From Serripes groenlandicus (taxonomy: Eukaryota > Mollusca > Bivalvia > Cardiida > Cardiidae), in assembly GCA_031761405.1 (NCBI GenBank), contig JASEVX010000001.1, positions 40,351,728 through 40,415,727 on the forward strand: a stretch of 64,000 nt of DNA, written 5' to 3'. A program made the position numbers and the translations under genes. Positions 12,601-21,279 of this stretch are shown here, one piece after another (within the stretch, counting starts at the first letter, position 1; the number at the start of each line of letters is the position of its first letter). A model generated the notes under the pieces. That model did no database searches and was not told the origin of the DNA. It saw only the letters and a program-made list of their open reading frames with translations.

Positions 12601-15600
12601 TTTCATTTTTTATAATTTTAAAAAAAGTGCTGTTTACAGTGAAACCTGCGTATAATTGACCACCCATCGAAAGACAACAATCTAGTCTTTGTTCACAGAT
12701 GGTCTTAACCCTTTCCCTCATATAGACGCTTTCTGACGCCTCTGCATCAGACGGCTATTTGAAAACATAGTGACAAAAGAAGAAATTGCACAAAACGTGC
12801 AATTTCTCCTTTTGCCACAATGTTTTCCACTTTTAGTCATAGGTTATCCGTTCAATTATAAAGATTTTCTATTTTATTGCATTTTCATGTTCAAAGTTGT
12901 CTGCTGCAGAATTGTCGTATAAAGGAAAGGGTTAATTTGCGGCTTCAGTTATGCAGAACATGAGTAATAGGGCAAAGTGTGGTTGCTATATAGAGTGAAT
13001 TGCTATTCCAAGTTGGTCTTTTAGTACAAGTTTGACTGTATATGATGTTGTAATTAATTTTGTTTACAGGTTTGGGGAATTGTTTCTATGGTATACTACG
13101 GAGAGGCTATGCTGACTGGAAAGCCCCTGCCCAAACCGTATGAAAATGTTCATGATGACACACAACAGGTTAAAATCCTTTCATTGCTAAGTTTTTTTAA
13201 AAATCAACTTGTCAAGCTTTGCATTTAGAAGAGGCCATAGCCAATCCTAGGAATATGATGATGAAGATGTTGAGTTGAGCAGCCAATAGTATAGAGTCTG
13301 GTCAGGCAGTGTGGATGCCCCTGCTGGCCTGGCTCTATACTCACAAAATCTGTTCCAGCTGTGAAATGTTTAACCCTTTCCCTCATACGACAATTCTGCA
13401 GCAGACGTATTTAGATTGTATTTTGTCAAAACATAGAAAATCTTCATAATTGAATGGATAACCTATGATAAAAAGTTGAAAACATTGTGGCAAAAGGAGA
13501 AATTGCACGTTTTGTGCAATTTCTTCTTTTGTCACCATGTTTTCAAAAGGCCGTCTGCTGCAGAGGCGTCAAAAAGCGTCTATATGAGGGAAAGGGTTAA
13601 TCACTATTAGATATGTTCAGTAAACAGAGTAAGTTTAGACTTATTTATTTTACATCGATTGCGAAACAAGCTAAAAGCTTATGTTAATCATACTCAATGT
13701 TTGCTTCCTGGAGACATAACCAGTACTCACGCCATTTGTTTGGAAAAATCCCAAAGGCAGAAGACAGGGTTACATATTGAGATCTAGAAATTAGGGAGTA
13801 AATTGGTATTTTTTACTCATTATATCTCTTATTTGTTAATGTTATCAGTTAATAGTTTACATTCTGATCATAGTTGTCTCTCTTACAAACCATGTAAATA
13901 GTCCTTCCAGTGTTACTTCCCTTATAACTATGATCAGTAGAGTATGTAAATTACCATGTGTTGATTAAAGTGAAATGAATATTTACAAGCATTTTTATGT
14001 GCATTAACATTATTGCCCTATTAAGTCAGATGTTGTGAGTGCTCAAGATAATTGTCTCACCAGTACAAGTGTTAAGAGTTGCAACAACATAGGGTTTCCA
14101 CAACATAGGGTTTCAGTGTCAAATAATGATTTAAGAATGTACCTTATCTTGAGCTCGGATTTGGAACACCTGAGATAACACTTGTGTACTGTGTGTGAAA
14201 GATAATATTCATTTATTCACATGGCTTTCTATATCTCTTTGCAGCAAACAACTTGAAATCAGGAAAAGGGTACATGGCTTATAATAAACAATCATTCCGT
14301 TTCTAACTGTTGTTTACTTGGTCAAAAAATAGTACTATTAACTATATTAGTTTTCATTTATTTCTCAGAATACAATGTTTAGTTGAGTGTAATTGCAGTT
14401 AGGGTAACCCTTTCCCTCATATAGACGCTTTCTGACACCTCTGCAGCAGAAAGCTTTTTGAAAAACATAGTGACAAAAGAAGAAATTGCACAAAACGTGC
14501 AATTTTTCCTTTTGCCACAATGTTTTCCACTTTTTGTCATAGGTTATTCATTCATTTATGGAGATTTTCTATGTTTTGACAAAACACGTTCAAAGTCATC
14601 TGCTGCAGAATTGTCGTATGAGGGAAAGGGGTAATGTGTTAAGAACCCAAACTTTATTATGTATATAAGATAGAGCATCAGCTTCAAGCCAGATCTAAAC
14701 ATGTATTCACATGCATTGTCCAACCAAAAGCTGTACACCTTCATTCTGATACAAAGGACTTTTGATACCCCTGCATCAGATTATTTTCGAAAACATAGAA
14801 ACAGGAGAATTGCTCAAATGCCTCATATACTTCTTTTAACTTCCATTTTCTAGATGGGAGGAGATTTCATACTAGACCATGACGGTCTTGTCAGGTTTCT
14901 GTATCCTAGTCAGACAAACACAGACAGACCCAGTGTGGATCAGATTATCGAGGAACTTAAGGTTGCTATTGTTTTTTCAATATTTGTTGACTGTGTTGCC
15001 TGTCGGTAAGGCAGGTAGGAAGTTGGGGATCACCTCTTTGTCATTTGACTGTCAATAACACTTGTCATTAATTAATCGATCAGAACTTTGTTTCTGTTTG
15101 GCATATTGACTTCAAACTTGCAACACTTAACCCTGACTGATGAATTGGTAGCTTTAAATAATCTCACGTATTTTCCCTTTCCCAATTGCATATGCAGTCT
15201 CACGACTTTGAAAACATTATGGCAATAGTGGAAATTGCTCATAATGACTAATTTTTCCTTTTGTTGCATTGATTTTATTATGTTATTAGATATTTTTGGA
15301 TTTTGCCTAGATGTTTTCGAAGTCATCTGCTGCTAATTGGTTGTATGTTGGAAAGGTTAATACATGTAGTTATTGAACTTAGACATTCTATGATATAACT
15401 GAAACAATATTGAAGGCAACCTAAAACACCTTTCATAAAAGCAAAGCCTTCTGAACCCTTTCCCATATGCAGACACATGTGATGCATTTGAATCGGATGA
15501 CTTTTGAAAAATAGTTTGGCTAATTGAGATATTACTCATGTTAACCCTTTCCCTCATGCGACAATTCTGCAGCAGACGACTTTGAACATATTTTGTCAAA

Positions 15601-16006
15601 ACATAAAAAATCTCCATAATTAAATGGATAACCTATGACAAAAAGTGGAAAACATTGTGGCAAAAGGAGAAATTATGCACGTTTTGTGCAATTTCTTCTT
15701 TTGTCACTATGTTTTCAAAAAGCTGTCTGCTGCAGAGGCGTCAGAAAGCATCTATATGAGGAAAAGGGTTAAACAATTTCTCATTTATACACTTTTTTCA
15801 TCTTTATGCAGTTATTATACATTTATAGAAATTTTCTTTACTTTTATCTTATTGTTTTCAAGATAGTCTGCTACAGATTTGTTTTATGTGGGAAATAGTT
15901 AACATTCTCATTAATCTGGTCTTTTAGAATTTGTATTGTTTGTATAAAATAGGAAATCTATTCATGACTTATTTTTCCATTTCAGAAAATAAAGAATGAT
16001 GCATGA
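3616..16006 (+). CDS. SELENOL: selenoprotein L-like UxxU thioredoxin-fold protein (5'-partial gene)
   Basis: Eight exons (3616-3694, 4646-4745, 7432-7668, 9477-9599, 10859-10897, 13070-13168, 14854-14961, 15986-16006) have AG/GT borders and compatible phases. They encode 267 visible residues, ending at TGA 16004-16006. Two further TGA codons, at 7624 and 7633, fall in frame at visible residues 124 and 127, in the context HFA-U-LP-U-RNH. This is where a thioredoxin-fold Prx-like protein carries its CxxC redox pair. The strand GKVIVVSF and the C-terminal block GGDFILDHDG...DRPSV fit the Prx-like2/AhpC-TSA group. The SelL family, described from fish and aquatic invertebrates, is defined by such a UxxU diselenide motif. 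A SECIS-like hairpin follows at 16015-16079. The start codon and N-terminal exon are not found; the first visible exon begins mid-codon. The alternative, a pseudogene with two TGAs, is unlikely because every other codon and splice site is intact. Introns hold about 20 P elements. Confidence 0.88.
3719..3947 (+). mobile_element. P element, near full length, diverged
   Basis: It begins TTCACCCTTTCCCAC and ends GTGGGAAAGGGTTAA. The internal AAATTGCTC...GAGCAATTT hairpin is intact. It lies 24 bp after the donor of SelL exon a. Confidence 0.8.
3948..4145 (-). mobile_element. decayed P element abutting the previous copy
   Basis: ACCTCCACATACC, then CTGCAGCAGACTTT, TTGTGGCAAAAGGA and a right part CCCTGCAGACGCATC. 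The ends are lost. Confidence 0.5.
4400..4612 (+). mobile_element. P element, 213 bp
   Basis: Perfect TTAACCCTTTCCCTCATATA left end and GAGGGAAAGGGTTAA right end. A short deletion removes the TTTTGACAAAATATG block. Confidence 0.88.
4646..4745 (+). CDS. SELENOL: SelL exon b
   Basis: Acceptor TTTTTATTTAG, donor GAG|GTAAAG. It encodes Arg (split codon) plus 33 residues starting LGLQSKDELE and ending ADLLDLE; highly charged and predicted helical. It lies 34 bp after one P element and 28 bp before the next. Confidence 0.8.
4774..4955 (-). mobile_element. P element, 3'-truncated
   Basis: The left end TTAACCCTTTTCCTCATAC is present. The copy stops after GCCGTCTGCTGCAGAGGCGT with no right end. Confidence 0.8.
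5149..5378 (-). mobile_element. P element, full length 230 bp
   Basis: TTAACCCTTTCCCTCATATG to ATGGAAAGGGTTAA. The internal hairpin reads AAATTGCACG/TTTTGTGCAATTT. Confidence 0.9.
5681..6291 (+). mobile_element. tRNA-derived SINE with tenfold amplified head
   Basis: Ten tandem copies of a 40-bp unit (5681, 5721, 5761 ... 6041) each contain GGTGGTGTAGTGGTAGAGCG, an A-box-like pol III promoter segment. Only the last unit continues into a B-box-like stretch (GGTTGCAAGTTCAATCC, 6084-6100) and a SINE body that ends in the tail GTTGAAAACAGCATAAAGC. A single-head relative lies at 30383-30620. The 40-bp phase is exact through all ten units. Confidence 0.85.
6549..6787 (+). mobile_element. decayed P element
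   Basis: AAACCCTTCCCCATATAC, the GCAGCAGACGAC-type block and the hairpin AAATTGCTCATGATGAG are visible. The right end has decayed. Confidence 0.65.
6788..7431. other. SelL intron sequence, nothing recognised
   Basis: AT-rich DNA between a P element and exon c, with short open frames only. No repeat or coding similarity was seen. Confidence 0.5.
7432..7668 (+). CDS. SELENOL: SelL exon c, carries both selenocysteine codons
   Basis: Acceptor AATGTTTTCCAG, donor CAG|GTAATA; 79 codons, phase 0 on both sides. It starts HDWDTFLNGVDKTLAG. TGA at 7624-7626 and 7633-7635 give HFA-U-LP-U-RNHIADI following the hydrophobic strand SIVLVLLRHF, the usual strand before a thioredoxin-fold redox pair. There are no other stops in the 237-bp frame. 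Read as ordinary DNA, the exon would look like a pseudogene and be skipped. Confidence 0.88.
7624..7626 (+). other. SELENOL: in-frame TGA read as selenocysteine 1
   Basis: First Sec of the U-x-x-U pair, visible residue 124. Recoding is inferred from its motif position, the open frame on both sides and the SECIS-like hairpin downstream. Confidence 0.85.
7633..7635 (+). other. SELENOL: in-frame TGA read as selenocysteine 2
   Basis: Second Sec of the pair, visible residue 127, followed by RNHIADILQ. Two TGAs spaced like the two Cys of CxxC are hard to explain by random mutation. Confidence 0.85.
7800..8086 (+). repeat. dispersed repeat, left arm of an inverted pair
   Basis: Contains GTTCCTTTGTTGGTCCTCTT and the end GGCAGCCAGGCGTAATCAGA. 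The inverted counterpart is 8700-9020, and a related tandem version is at 17930-18950. Confidence 0.65.
8087..8316 (+). mobile_element. P element, full length 230 bp
   Basis: TTAACCCTTTCCCTAGTTTA to GAGGGAAAGGGTTAA. Inserted at the inner edge of the left repeat arm. Confidence 0.9.
8371..8580 (+). mobile_element. P element, right end missing
   Basis: GAACCCTTTCCCTCATATAG to GTCTGCTGCAGAATTG. The terminal GAGGGAAAGGGTTAA is lost. Confidence 0.85.
8700..9020 (-). repeat. dispersed repeat, right arm of the inverted pair
   Basis: The reverse complement carries TGGTGGTCCTCTTTCGAAAT and GGCAGCCAGGCGTAATAAGA, matching the left arm at 7800-8086. Confidence 0.65.
9118..9230 (+). mobile_element. P-element left fragment
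   Basis: AACCTATTTCCACATAAA, CTCTGCAGCAGACG and TTGTGACAAAATGAG; it then merges into unrelated sequence. Confidence 0.55.
9477..9599 (+). CDS. SELENOL: SelL exon d
   Basis: Acceptor TTTTTATTTTTCAAG, donor AAAG|GTATTG; 41 codons, phase 0/0. It encodes EEITALSGKVIVVSFGLQDG and onward to PMLLDPSRK: the second beta strand and the alpha/beta turn of the Prx-like fold. A P element begins 15 bp after the donor. Confidence 0.85.
9615..9844 (+). mobile_element. P element, full length 230 bp
   Basis: TTAACCCTTTCCCTCATATA to GAGGGAAAGGGTTAA. Its terminal TTAA (9841-9844) is also the first TTAA of the next copy. Confidence 0.92.
9841..10187 (+). mobile_element. older P element sharing TTAA with the previous copy
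   Basis: TTAACCCTTACCCACTTGC to GTGGGAAAGGGTTAA. It is diverged and carries about 120 bp of extra sequence near 9935-10050. Confidence 0.75.
10291..10459 (-). mobile_element. short P element, 169 bp
   Basis: TTAACCCTTTCCCACATACA to GAGGTAAAGGGTTAA. The AT-rich middle is shortened. Confidence 0.8.
10859..10897 (+). CDS. SELENOL: SelL exon e (39-bp microexon)
   Basis: Acceptor CTTTCCATTTCAG, donor AAG|GTAGGA; 13 codons, phase 0/0, encoding IYHTFGLYRSVQK. This continues SRK of exon d as the RKxYHxFGL stretch typical of Prx-like proteins. Confidence 0.82.
10930..11165 (-). mobile_element. decayed P element
   Basis: CTTTTTCCCACATACATG, CTGCAGCAGAAGACTTTG, TTGTGACAAAAGGAGAAATT and GCGTCTACTACAGATGC. 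The ends are degraded. Confidence 0.55.
11507..11736 (+). mobile_element. P element, full length 230 bp
   Basis: TTAACCCTTTCCCTCATATA to GAGGGAAAGGGTTAA with a complete interior. Confidence 0.92.
12081..12289 (-). mobile_element. P element, 209 bp
   Basis: ATAACCCTTTCTCACTTAC to GAGGGAAATGGATAA; both TTAA ends are mutated. A short CTGGC duplication follows ATTGTGG. Confidence 0.8.
12385..12600 (-). mobile_element. decayed P element
   Basis: TTATCCCTTTCTCACATACG, ATTGTAGCAAAATAAATAAT and AAATTTGTCTGCTGCAGTTT. The ends are degraded. Confidence 0.5.
12645..13050 (+). repeat. dispersed repeat interrupted by a P element
   Basis: Left part 12645-12704 and right part 12936-13050 together match the uninterrupted relative at 48437-48620: GTCTTTGTTCACAG on the left, GGTTGCT...TTGCTATTCC and TTTGACTGTATATG on the right. 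Confidence 0.75.
12705..12935 (+). mobile_element. P element nested in another repeat
   Basis: TTAACCCTTTCCCTCATATA to AAGGAAAGGGTTAA, flanked by the two halves of the repeat described at 12645. Removing it and one TTAA restores continuity. Confidence 0.9.
13070..13168 (+). CDS. SELENOL: SelL exon f
   Basis: Acceptor TAATTTTGTTTACAG, donor CAG|GTTAAA; 33 codons, phase 0/0. It starts VWGIVSMVYYGEAMLTGKPL and ends HDDTQQ; this is the segment linking the central sheet to the C-terminal strand in Prx-like proteins. Confidence 0.85.
13370..13600 (-). mobile_element. P element, full length 231 bp
   Basis: TTAACCCTTTCCCTCATACG to GAGGGAAAGGGTTAA. Confidence 0.92.
13601..14403. other. SelL intron sequence, nothing recognised
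   Basis: About 800 bp without a P element or other recognised repeat; the longest such stretch within this gene. Confidence 0.5.
14404..14634 (+). mobile_element. P element, full length with mutated ends
   Basis: GTAACCCTTTCCCTCATATA to GAGGGAAAGGGGTAA; both terminal TTAA are changed. Confidence 0.88.
14854..14961 (+). CDS. SELENOL: SelL exon g
   Basis: Acceptor CTTCCATTTTCTAG, donor AAG|GTTGCT; 36 codons, phase 0/0. MGGDFILDHDGLVRFLYPSQ is followed by DRPSVDQIIEELK, the GGDFxLDxDG and DRPS signature of AhpC/TSA-type Prx-like proteins. Confidence 0.88.
15173..15359 (+). mobile_element. decayed P element
   Basis: TTTCCCTTTCCCAATTGC to TGTTGGAAAGGTTAA. Confidence 0.6.
15541..15772 (-). mobile_element. 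P element, full length 232 bp
   Basis: TTAACCCTTTCCCTCATGCG to GAGGAAAAGGGTTAA. Confidence 0.92.
15986..16006 (+). CDS. SELENOL: SelL terminal exon h with stop
   Basis: Acceptor TTTTTCCATTTCAG. It encodes KIKNDA then TGA (16004-16006). I read this TGA as the stop because it lies only about 20 nt before the SECIS core, closer than known Sec codons. Confidence 0.78.
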   Translation, partial: KIKNDA

Positions 16007-16014
16007 GGATATTG

Positions 16015-16079
16015 GTCTCACAGAATGAAGGTCTTTGCTTAAAGCTATCTGTATGCAATCACTGGATACATTGTGGGAT
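16015..16079 (+). promoter_or_regulatory. SELENOL: SECIS element of the SelL 3' UTR
   Basis: Hand folding gives helix I of nine pairs (16015-16023 with 16071-16079), an internal loop (16024-16025 / 16068-16070), the non-Watson-Crick quartet UGA 16026-16028 opposite GA 16065-16066, a broken helix II (pairs at 16030-16032 with 16061-16063 and at 16035-16038 with 16055-16058), and an unpaired AAA at 16041-16043 twelve bases after the quartet. These are the required parts of a eukaryotic SECIS, at the expected position in the 3' UTR. Helix II is weaker than usual (CU/UC and U/U mismatches). The element would direct Sec insertion at both upstream TGAs. Confidence 0.82.
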
Positions 16080-16223
16080 ATTTGTCTTCAGAAGTTGTCT
16101 TATAGTTTTCTTTTTTCCTAAAATAACTTAATTGATCTAAAACTAAGATTTATATTGTAAGATTTAATTTGTATTTATTTAGGGATCAAGTGTTTAAAGT
16201 TTAAAGATGCATCTATTCTATTT

Positions 16224-16243
16224 ATATATATATATATATATAT
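16224..16243. repeat. (TA)n microsatellite
   Basis: Uninterrupted TA dinucleotides, 3' of the SECIS. Confidence 0.9.
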
Positions 16244-16699
16244 GTTCTATATGTTTGCCTACTTGTTATATGTTGTATGTTGGAAAAGGTTAAATCCAAA
16301 TGAGCATGTGAATCTGTGCAGTCTTATCTGGATCTGCCCTGTTCACCAATTTTAAACAAAAACTTCCAGGAAAATGTTAGAAAAAAGATTACCCTAAGAT
16401 AACATAGCATGGATTTGACAGGTCTATATCTAAACTTGCTTTAAACAAAGGTTTGGCATTCACAAACTATTTTTTATATGAAACAATAAGCTTGTGTATA
16501 ATATTATAAGAATTAAAAACAGATCTTAATACACAATATTTGATTGTTATATTCCTAGTACACCTGACCACGAAGTGCACCAGGTGGGATATTGTGATCA
16601 CTCGTTAGTCTGTCCGTTCAAATCTTCTTATCTGAAATTATTGGTCCTGTTTTCAAAGTAAATTCACAAGCATGTCCCATAGATGATAGGTGGTCTTCT

Positions 16700-16900
16700 T
16701 TAACCCTTTCCCTCATACGACAATTCTGCAGCAGACGTCTTTGAACATATTTTGTCAAGAAATAGAAAATCTCTATAATTGAGTGGATAACCTATGACTA
16801 AAGGTGGAAAACATTGCAATTTCTTCTTTTGTCACTATGTTTTCAAAAAGCCATCTGCTGCAGAGGCGTCAGAAAGCGTCTATATGAGGGAAAGGGTTAA
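16700..16900 (-). mobile_element. P element lacking its hairpin arm
   Basis: TTAACCCTTTCCCTCATACG to GAGGGAAAGGGTTAA, 201 bp. The GGAGAAATTGCTC arm is deleted between ATTG and CAATTTC. Confidence 0.92.
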
Positions 16901-17144
16901 AAGACGTCAATTCCATGTGCATGTAGAACACTGGTTGCTATGGCATGCCGCATCAGAAAGTAGGGAAAACGCAAAACTTTAGAAATCTCCTTGTCCAAGT
17001 GTATTGGCAAGATTTGAAAAGTATTTGGCACAAATGACACTATTAATATTGCTGAAACTTTCCTGATCTGTTGTAAAATACCTCGTCCTAACAGTTCCAC
17101 AATGTCTGAAGTCTCTGAACAGTTTTGAATGAACAAGTCTTTTC

Positions 17145-17860
17145 AATAGCTGTATATACTACATTTATTGACGCTCAATGTCAAAGAAAATGCGTGTCTC
17201 AACCCTGTTTACAAACAAATCTTGAGCAGACTTAAAAATGTAAAATAGGATACAATTAAAAACGTTATATATGATTATATAATAAAATAAACATAACATG
17301 CATCGGTATAGAAGAACGAGATATCTATAAATGGACCGCCAACAGGAGACGGTATACGAATATCCTTGTAAAGATATTGATAAAGTATATATTTGAGATA
17401 AAAATATCTACATTTTCCTGAAAACTTTAATTTCCTTAAGGAAGTCAAAAAGAGTTGCACTGAATCCAATAACTCTTTCATACTCTCAAACTTAAAATAT
17501 GTTTTACGAACAGGAGAAACATCGACGCAGTCTTTTAATAAATGTCTAATGGAGAGAGGGGCAAATCAGGGAATACAATCCAATTCGTAACCTTGAAAGT
17601 TCTACTACTTGACGACAACATGTCCTCGCTGCAAGAGACCCTTCATCAATAGTTGTTTTTATTGACCACATGTCATTACTTTGATTACGTGAATCCTTCC
17701 CTGACCGCTGCCACACATCATGTATCAAACTATTAACTAAGGGTTTGCAGTCAGTAAAAGGCAATTTAAATGGCAGTTATCGCAGACTTTGCCGTCTGAT
17801 CTGCCTTTTCATTTCCTTGGATACCCATATGACATGCAAACTACTGTACTGTTTAAGCAT
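17145..17860 (-). pseudogene. LINE 3' remnant: RNase H and C-terminal region
   Basis: The reverse strand carries CHMGIQGNEKADQTAKSAI, the HxGxxGNExAD signature of the RNase H domain of non-LTR retrotransposons. Broken frames then contain IHDVWQRSGKDSRNQ, the basic motif LSRLRIG and RKTYFKFESMKELLDS, as in C-terminal LINE regions. Stops and frameshifts make it non-functional. Confidence 0.7.
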
Positions 17861-17929
17861 ATGATGAACAGTTTAGCAAGCATATCATTTATCAATGGAT
17901 TATTAGCTCCACTGGCTGAAAGCGAATTG

Positions 17930-18950
17930 TCCGTTAACTTTTTGCTTCAAACTACTTCTCCTCCCTAACCACTTGGCCAATTAGGATGAAACTTCATTGG
18001 AAGCATCAATGTCCTCTCCTGAATTCCTTCAAATTTGTTGGATCTATGCAAAATTCTGGTTTCCATGGCAAACGAAAGAAAAAAATAGTGTTATTTAAAA
18101 AATCTTCTCCTCCGAAAGTGTGTGGCTGTTTTCCAAATAATTTTGTAGAAATGTTCCTTGGGTGACCCTCTATCATATTCCTTCAAGCCAAGTTGATTGG
18201 ACGAAAACATGGCCGCCAGGGGGCCGGACTATTTTGCCTTATTTGGCTATAGTGAAAACTTAAAAAAAAAATCTTTTCTGAAAGTGTCGGGCCGATTTTC
18301 AAATAATGTTGTAGAAATGTTTCATGGATGACTCTTTATCAGATTCCTTCAAGCCAAGTTAATTGGTCAAAAGACATTGCCGCCAGGGGGCGGGGCTATT
18401 TTGCCTTATATGGCTATAGTGAAAACTTAAAAAATCTTCGCCTCCAAAAGTGTTTGGCCAATTTTCAAATAATTTTGTAGAAATGTTCCTTTGGAGACCC
18501 TCTATCAGATTCCTTCAAGCCATCTTGATTGGTCGAAAAACATGGCCACCAGAGGGCTGGGCTATTTTGCCTTATATGGCTATAGTGAAAACTTAAAAAA
18601 TCTTCTTCTCCAAAAGTGTCAGGCCGATTTTCAAATAATTTTGTAGAAATGTTCCTAGGGTGATCCTCTATTAGATTCCTTCAAGCCATGTTGATTGGTT
18701 GGAAACTATGGCTGCAAGGGGGCAGGGCTATTTTGCCTTATATGGCTATAGTGAAAACTTAAAAAATCTTCTCCAAAAGTGTCAGGCTGATTTTCAAATA
18801 ATGTTGTAGAAATGTTCCTAGGGTGAGACCCTCTATCAGATTCCTTCAAGCCATGTTGATTGGTCAAAAAATATGGCCATCAGGGGGCGGGGCTGTTTGG
18901 AGATTTAATTTCTGCCTAATGGCCGTGGAGGGATACTGGCCTCTTGTTTT
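17930..18950 (+). repeat. 166-bp tandem array inside a dispersed repeat
   Basis: TTGTAGAAATGTT recurs at 18143, 18309, 18475, 18641 and 18804 (spacing 166, 166, 166, 163). Each unit has GCCAGGGGGC-like and GCCTTATATGGCTATAGTG blocks. The flanks (CCTCCCTAACCACTTGGCC) match the family at 7800-9020. Confidence 0.85.
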
Positions 18951-19390
18951 TCTTCTCGTTATTAAGTGATTGCATGATAAATAATGAATCTATAAACATG
19001 ATATATCGAAAGTATTCTTAAGATTGAATACGATCCAAGTCTATGTTAATTAAGTCTGATTAAAATAATGATGAGTTATCTGGCAGTCGAAATGTTGAAG
19101 CATCGCCATTAGGTATAGCTGTGGCAGCAACTGCTTTGTCGTAATTGGAGCCATCCGAATATACATGTATCCTTTCAAAGTTATAATAGCCTGGGATTCG
19201 GCTGGATTCGCACGAATATTGTCAAGAATTCACTACGATTTACAAGAATATATTACGAATACTGCACGAACGTTAGGAATCAGTTAAGAATACGACGAAT
19301 GCATCTACGAATAAAAAGGAATTCGTGACTTTTCTTGAAAATTCTTGGGAGTTCCCCTCAAGATAGGTATAAAAAGGCTCTCACCCCTGC

Positions 19391-20600
19391 TTGGGCATCA
19401 GCTCCAAAATGGATGTTCAAAGTAGAGCAGCTGTATTATTAGCCCGGGAACTGGAGTATCAACACCAGCTGCTGATAGCTAGAAAAAGACTGCTTCGAAG
19501 AAGGAGAAGTGATTACACCAGCTATACGGCTATAATATGGTTACTACAACAGACTGATGCAGGAGCTGAAGGTGGAAGATGAGAATGCCTTTGCCAACTA
19601 CATGTATGTGAGAATGCCACCCCACATGTTTGATGAGCTACTCAACAGGATTCACAGTCATCGAGAGGAGGGATACCTACATGAGACCAGCCCTAGATAC
19701 CAGAATGAAGCTGGCCTTGACTCTCAGACACCTAGCTACAGGAGACCGGTATCACAGGCTTAATTATGACTTCCGATATGGCTACAGCACAGTGGTTTTG
19801 AGTGTGCAGAAAATCCGTCAGGTCATCATACAGGAGCTGAAGGATGAAGTCATGCCACTGCCAAGGACCCGGGCGGACTGGAAGGCCATTGCCCTGCAGT
19901 TCAAAGACCGGTGGAATGTTCCTCATGTCCTGGGGGCCTTGGATGACAAGCACATCGCCATCAGGAAACCACACAACTCAGGCAGTGTGTTCTACAACTA
20001 CAACGGCTTCTTCTCCGTGGTGCTGTTGGCCCTGGTGGATGCGGATTATAAGTTTATGTTGAACTGGTGGAGAAGGTCATCAATCCGACGCACAGCGGTT
20101 TGGTGATTCAGAACTGAAAATGTGCATTGGTGACAACACCATAAACTACCCTGACAACGATCCCCTGTCCAATGATGACATAGACACACCCTTCTACATC
20201 CTGGGGGATGATGCCTTTCCCCTGAGGAATTTCCTTATGAAATCCTATGGCAAGAGGGGTCTGGACAATGACATGCTGGTGGCCAACATATGGAGATGCT
20301 TCCTGGGCACCTTGGAACAAGGACCTGATGTGGTGCAGTTACTGGTGGTGACAGGTGTGATCCTCCACAACTTAATGAGGATCAGGTTCCCTGCCATTTG
20401 AAATGCAGACGTGGACCGGGAGGATGAGGACCACAACATCATCCCTTGTGCCTGGAGGGAAGACCAACACGTGAATCAGATACCCAGCCCAAGGCACCCA
20501 ACAGACACACTAGTGTGAGCAAAGTGATGAGGGACTATCTTAATGCCTACTTTAACAGTGAAGCAGGTTCGGTTCTGTGGCAAGAGAGACTAGCAGGAGT
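19391..20600 (+). pseudogene. Harbinger transposase, frameshifted (HARBI1-like)
   Basis: Pieces in three frames: MDVQSRAAVLLARELEYQ, then YNRLMQELKVEDENAF, then the core MKLALTLRHLATGDRYHRLN through VLGALDDKHIAIRKP and NSGSVFYNYNGFFSVVLLAL, then SDAQRFGDSELKM and a C-terminal part with TPFYILGDDAFPL and VANIWRCFLGTLEQ. The first DDE Asp (GALDxKHI) is present. The WVDVG-type strand near 20060 is lost at a frameshift. The segment with the catalytic Glu (ENAFG-type) between NDM and VANIWRCF is deleted. The copy cannot be active. Confidence 0.85.
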
Positions 20601-21047
20601 GAATGTTAATGTAATGATAACTGTTGATCTTTTGATGTGAAAATGTTTTACGATATATGTTATTAGTGTTTATAAATGCTCATTTTACCAAGTTTATTAC
20701 GGACGACGGACGGACAACGGGCCATGCCATAAGCTCTGCTGACCTTCCAGTACCCAAAACGTGGACTTTGGATTTTGAACTTTGGATTTTTATATCTTTT
20801 TTTCAAATTGTATTTGTATTATACATGTATAAAACTGAAAAAGAGAAATACATGTACTTATCTAAGTATATGTTTATTACATTCATATCATAATCATATC
20901 ATATCATACAAAAACATAAACATATCAAAAGAACACAGCTAAAAGCACACAGTCTAAGTAGCACACAGCTAAGCACACAGGCTAAGAGGGTGGTGAGTGT
21001 CTCTGTGACCGGAGTGTTAACTGCTGTGGCGTCAATGTCCATCAGTA

Positions 21048-21221
21048 GCTCAGACAGGCTGAATTACACTTCTTACTGTGGCACAGGGGCTGCTGGCTCT
21101 CGGCAGGAAGCACAAGGGTGGTGTAGGTAGCTGTCTGTGAGGACCTCTGACGGGCCAGTTCATGTTGGCTGAGGAAACTGGGCGTATCCTGGGAACTACC
21201 TGTGGACCCAAAATGTTGAAC
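21048..21221 (-). pseudogene. Harbinger second ORF, C-terminal remnant
   Basis: The reverse strand reads GSSQDTPSFLSQHELARQRS and on to KKCNSACLSY before a TGA. It lies downstream of and convergent to the transposase, where Harbinger elements carry their Myb/SANT-like protein. The N-terminal part is missing, so the assignment rests on position and low-complexity composition. Confidence 0.5.
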
Positions 21222-21279
21222 AGCTCAAAACTGTTGCCACGAATTCCCGATTGCTCAAGAATGGCAAGAACTGACTACG

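Noticed and set aside
17275..17764. Reverse-strand frames as host genes
   Set aside because: Their motifs (HMGIQGNEKAD, RKTYFKFESMKELL) belong to the C-terminal part of a LINE polyprotein with broken frames.
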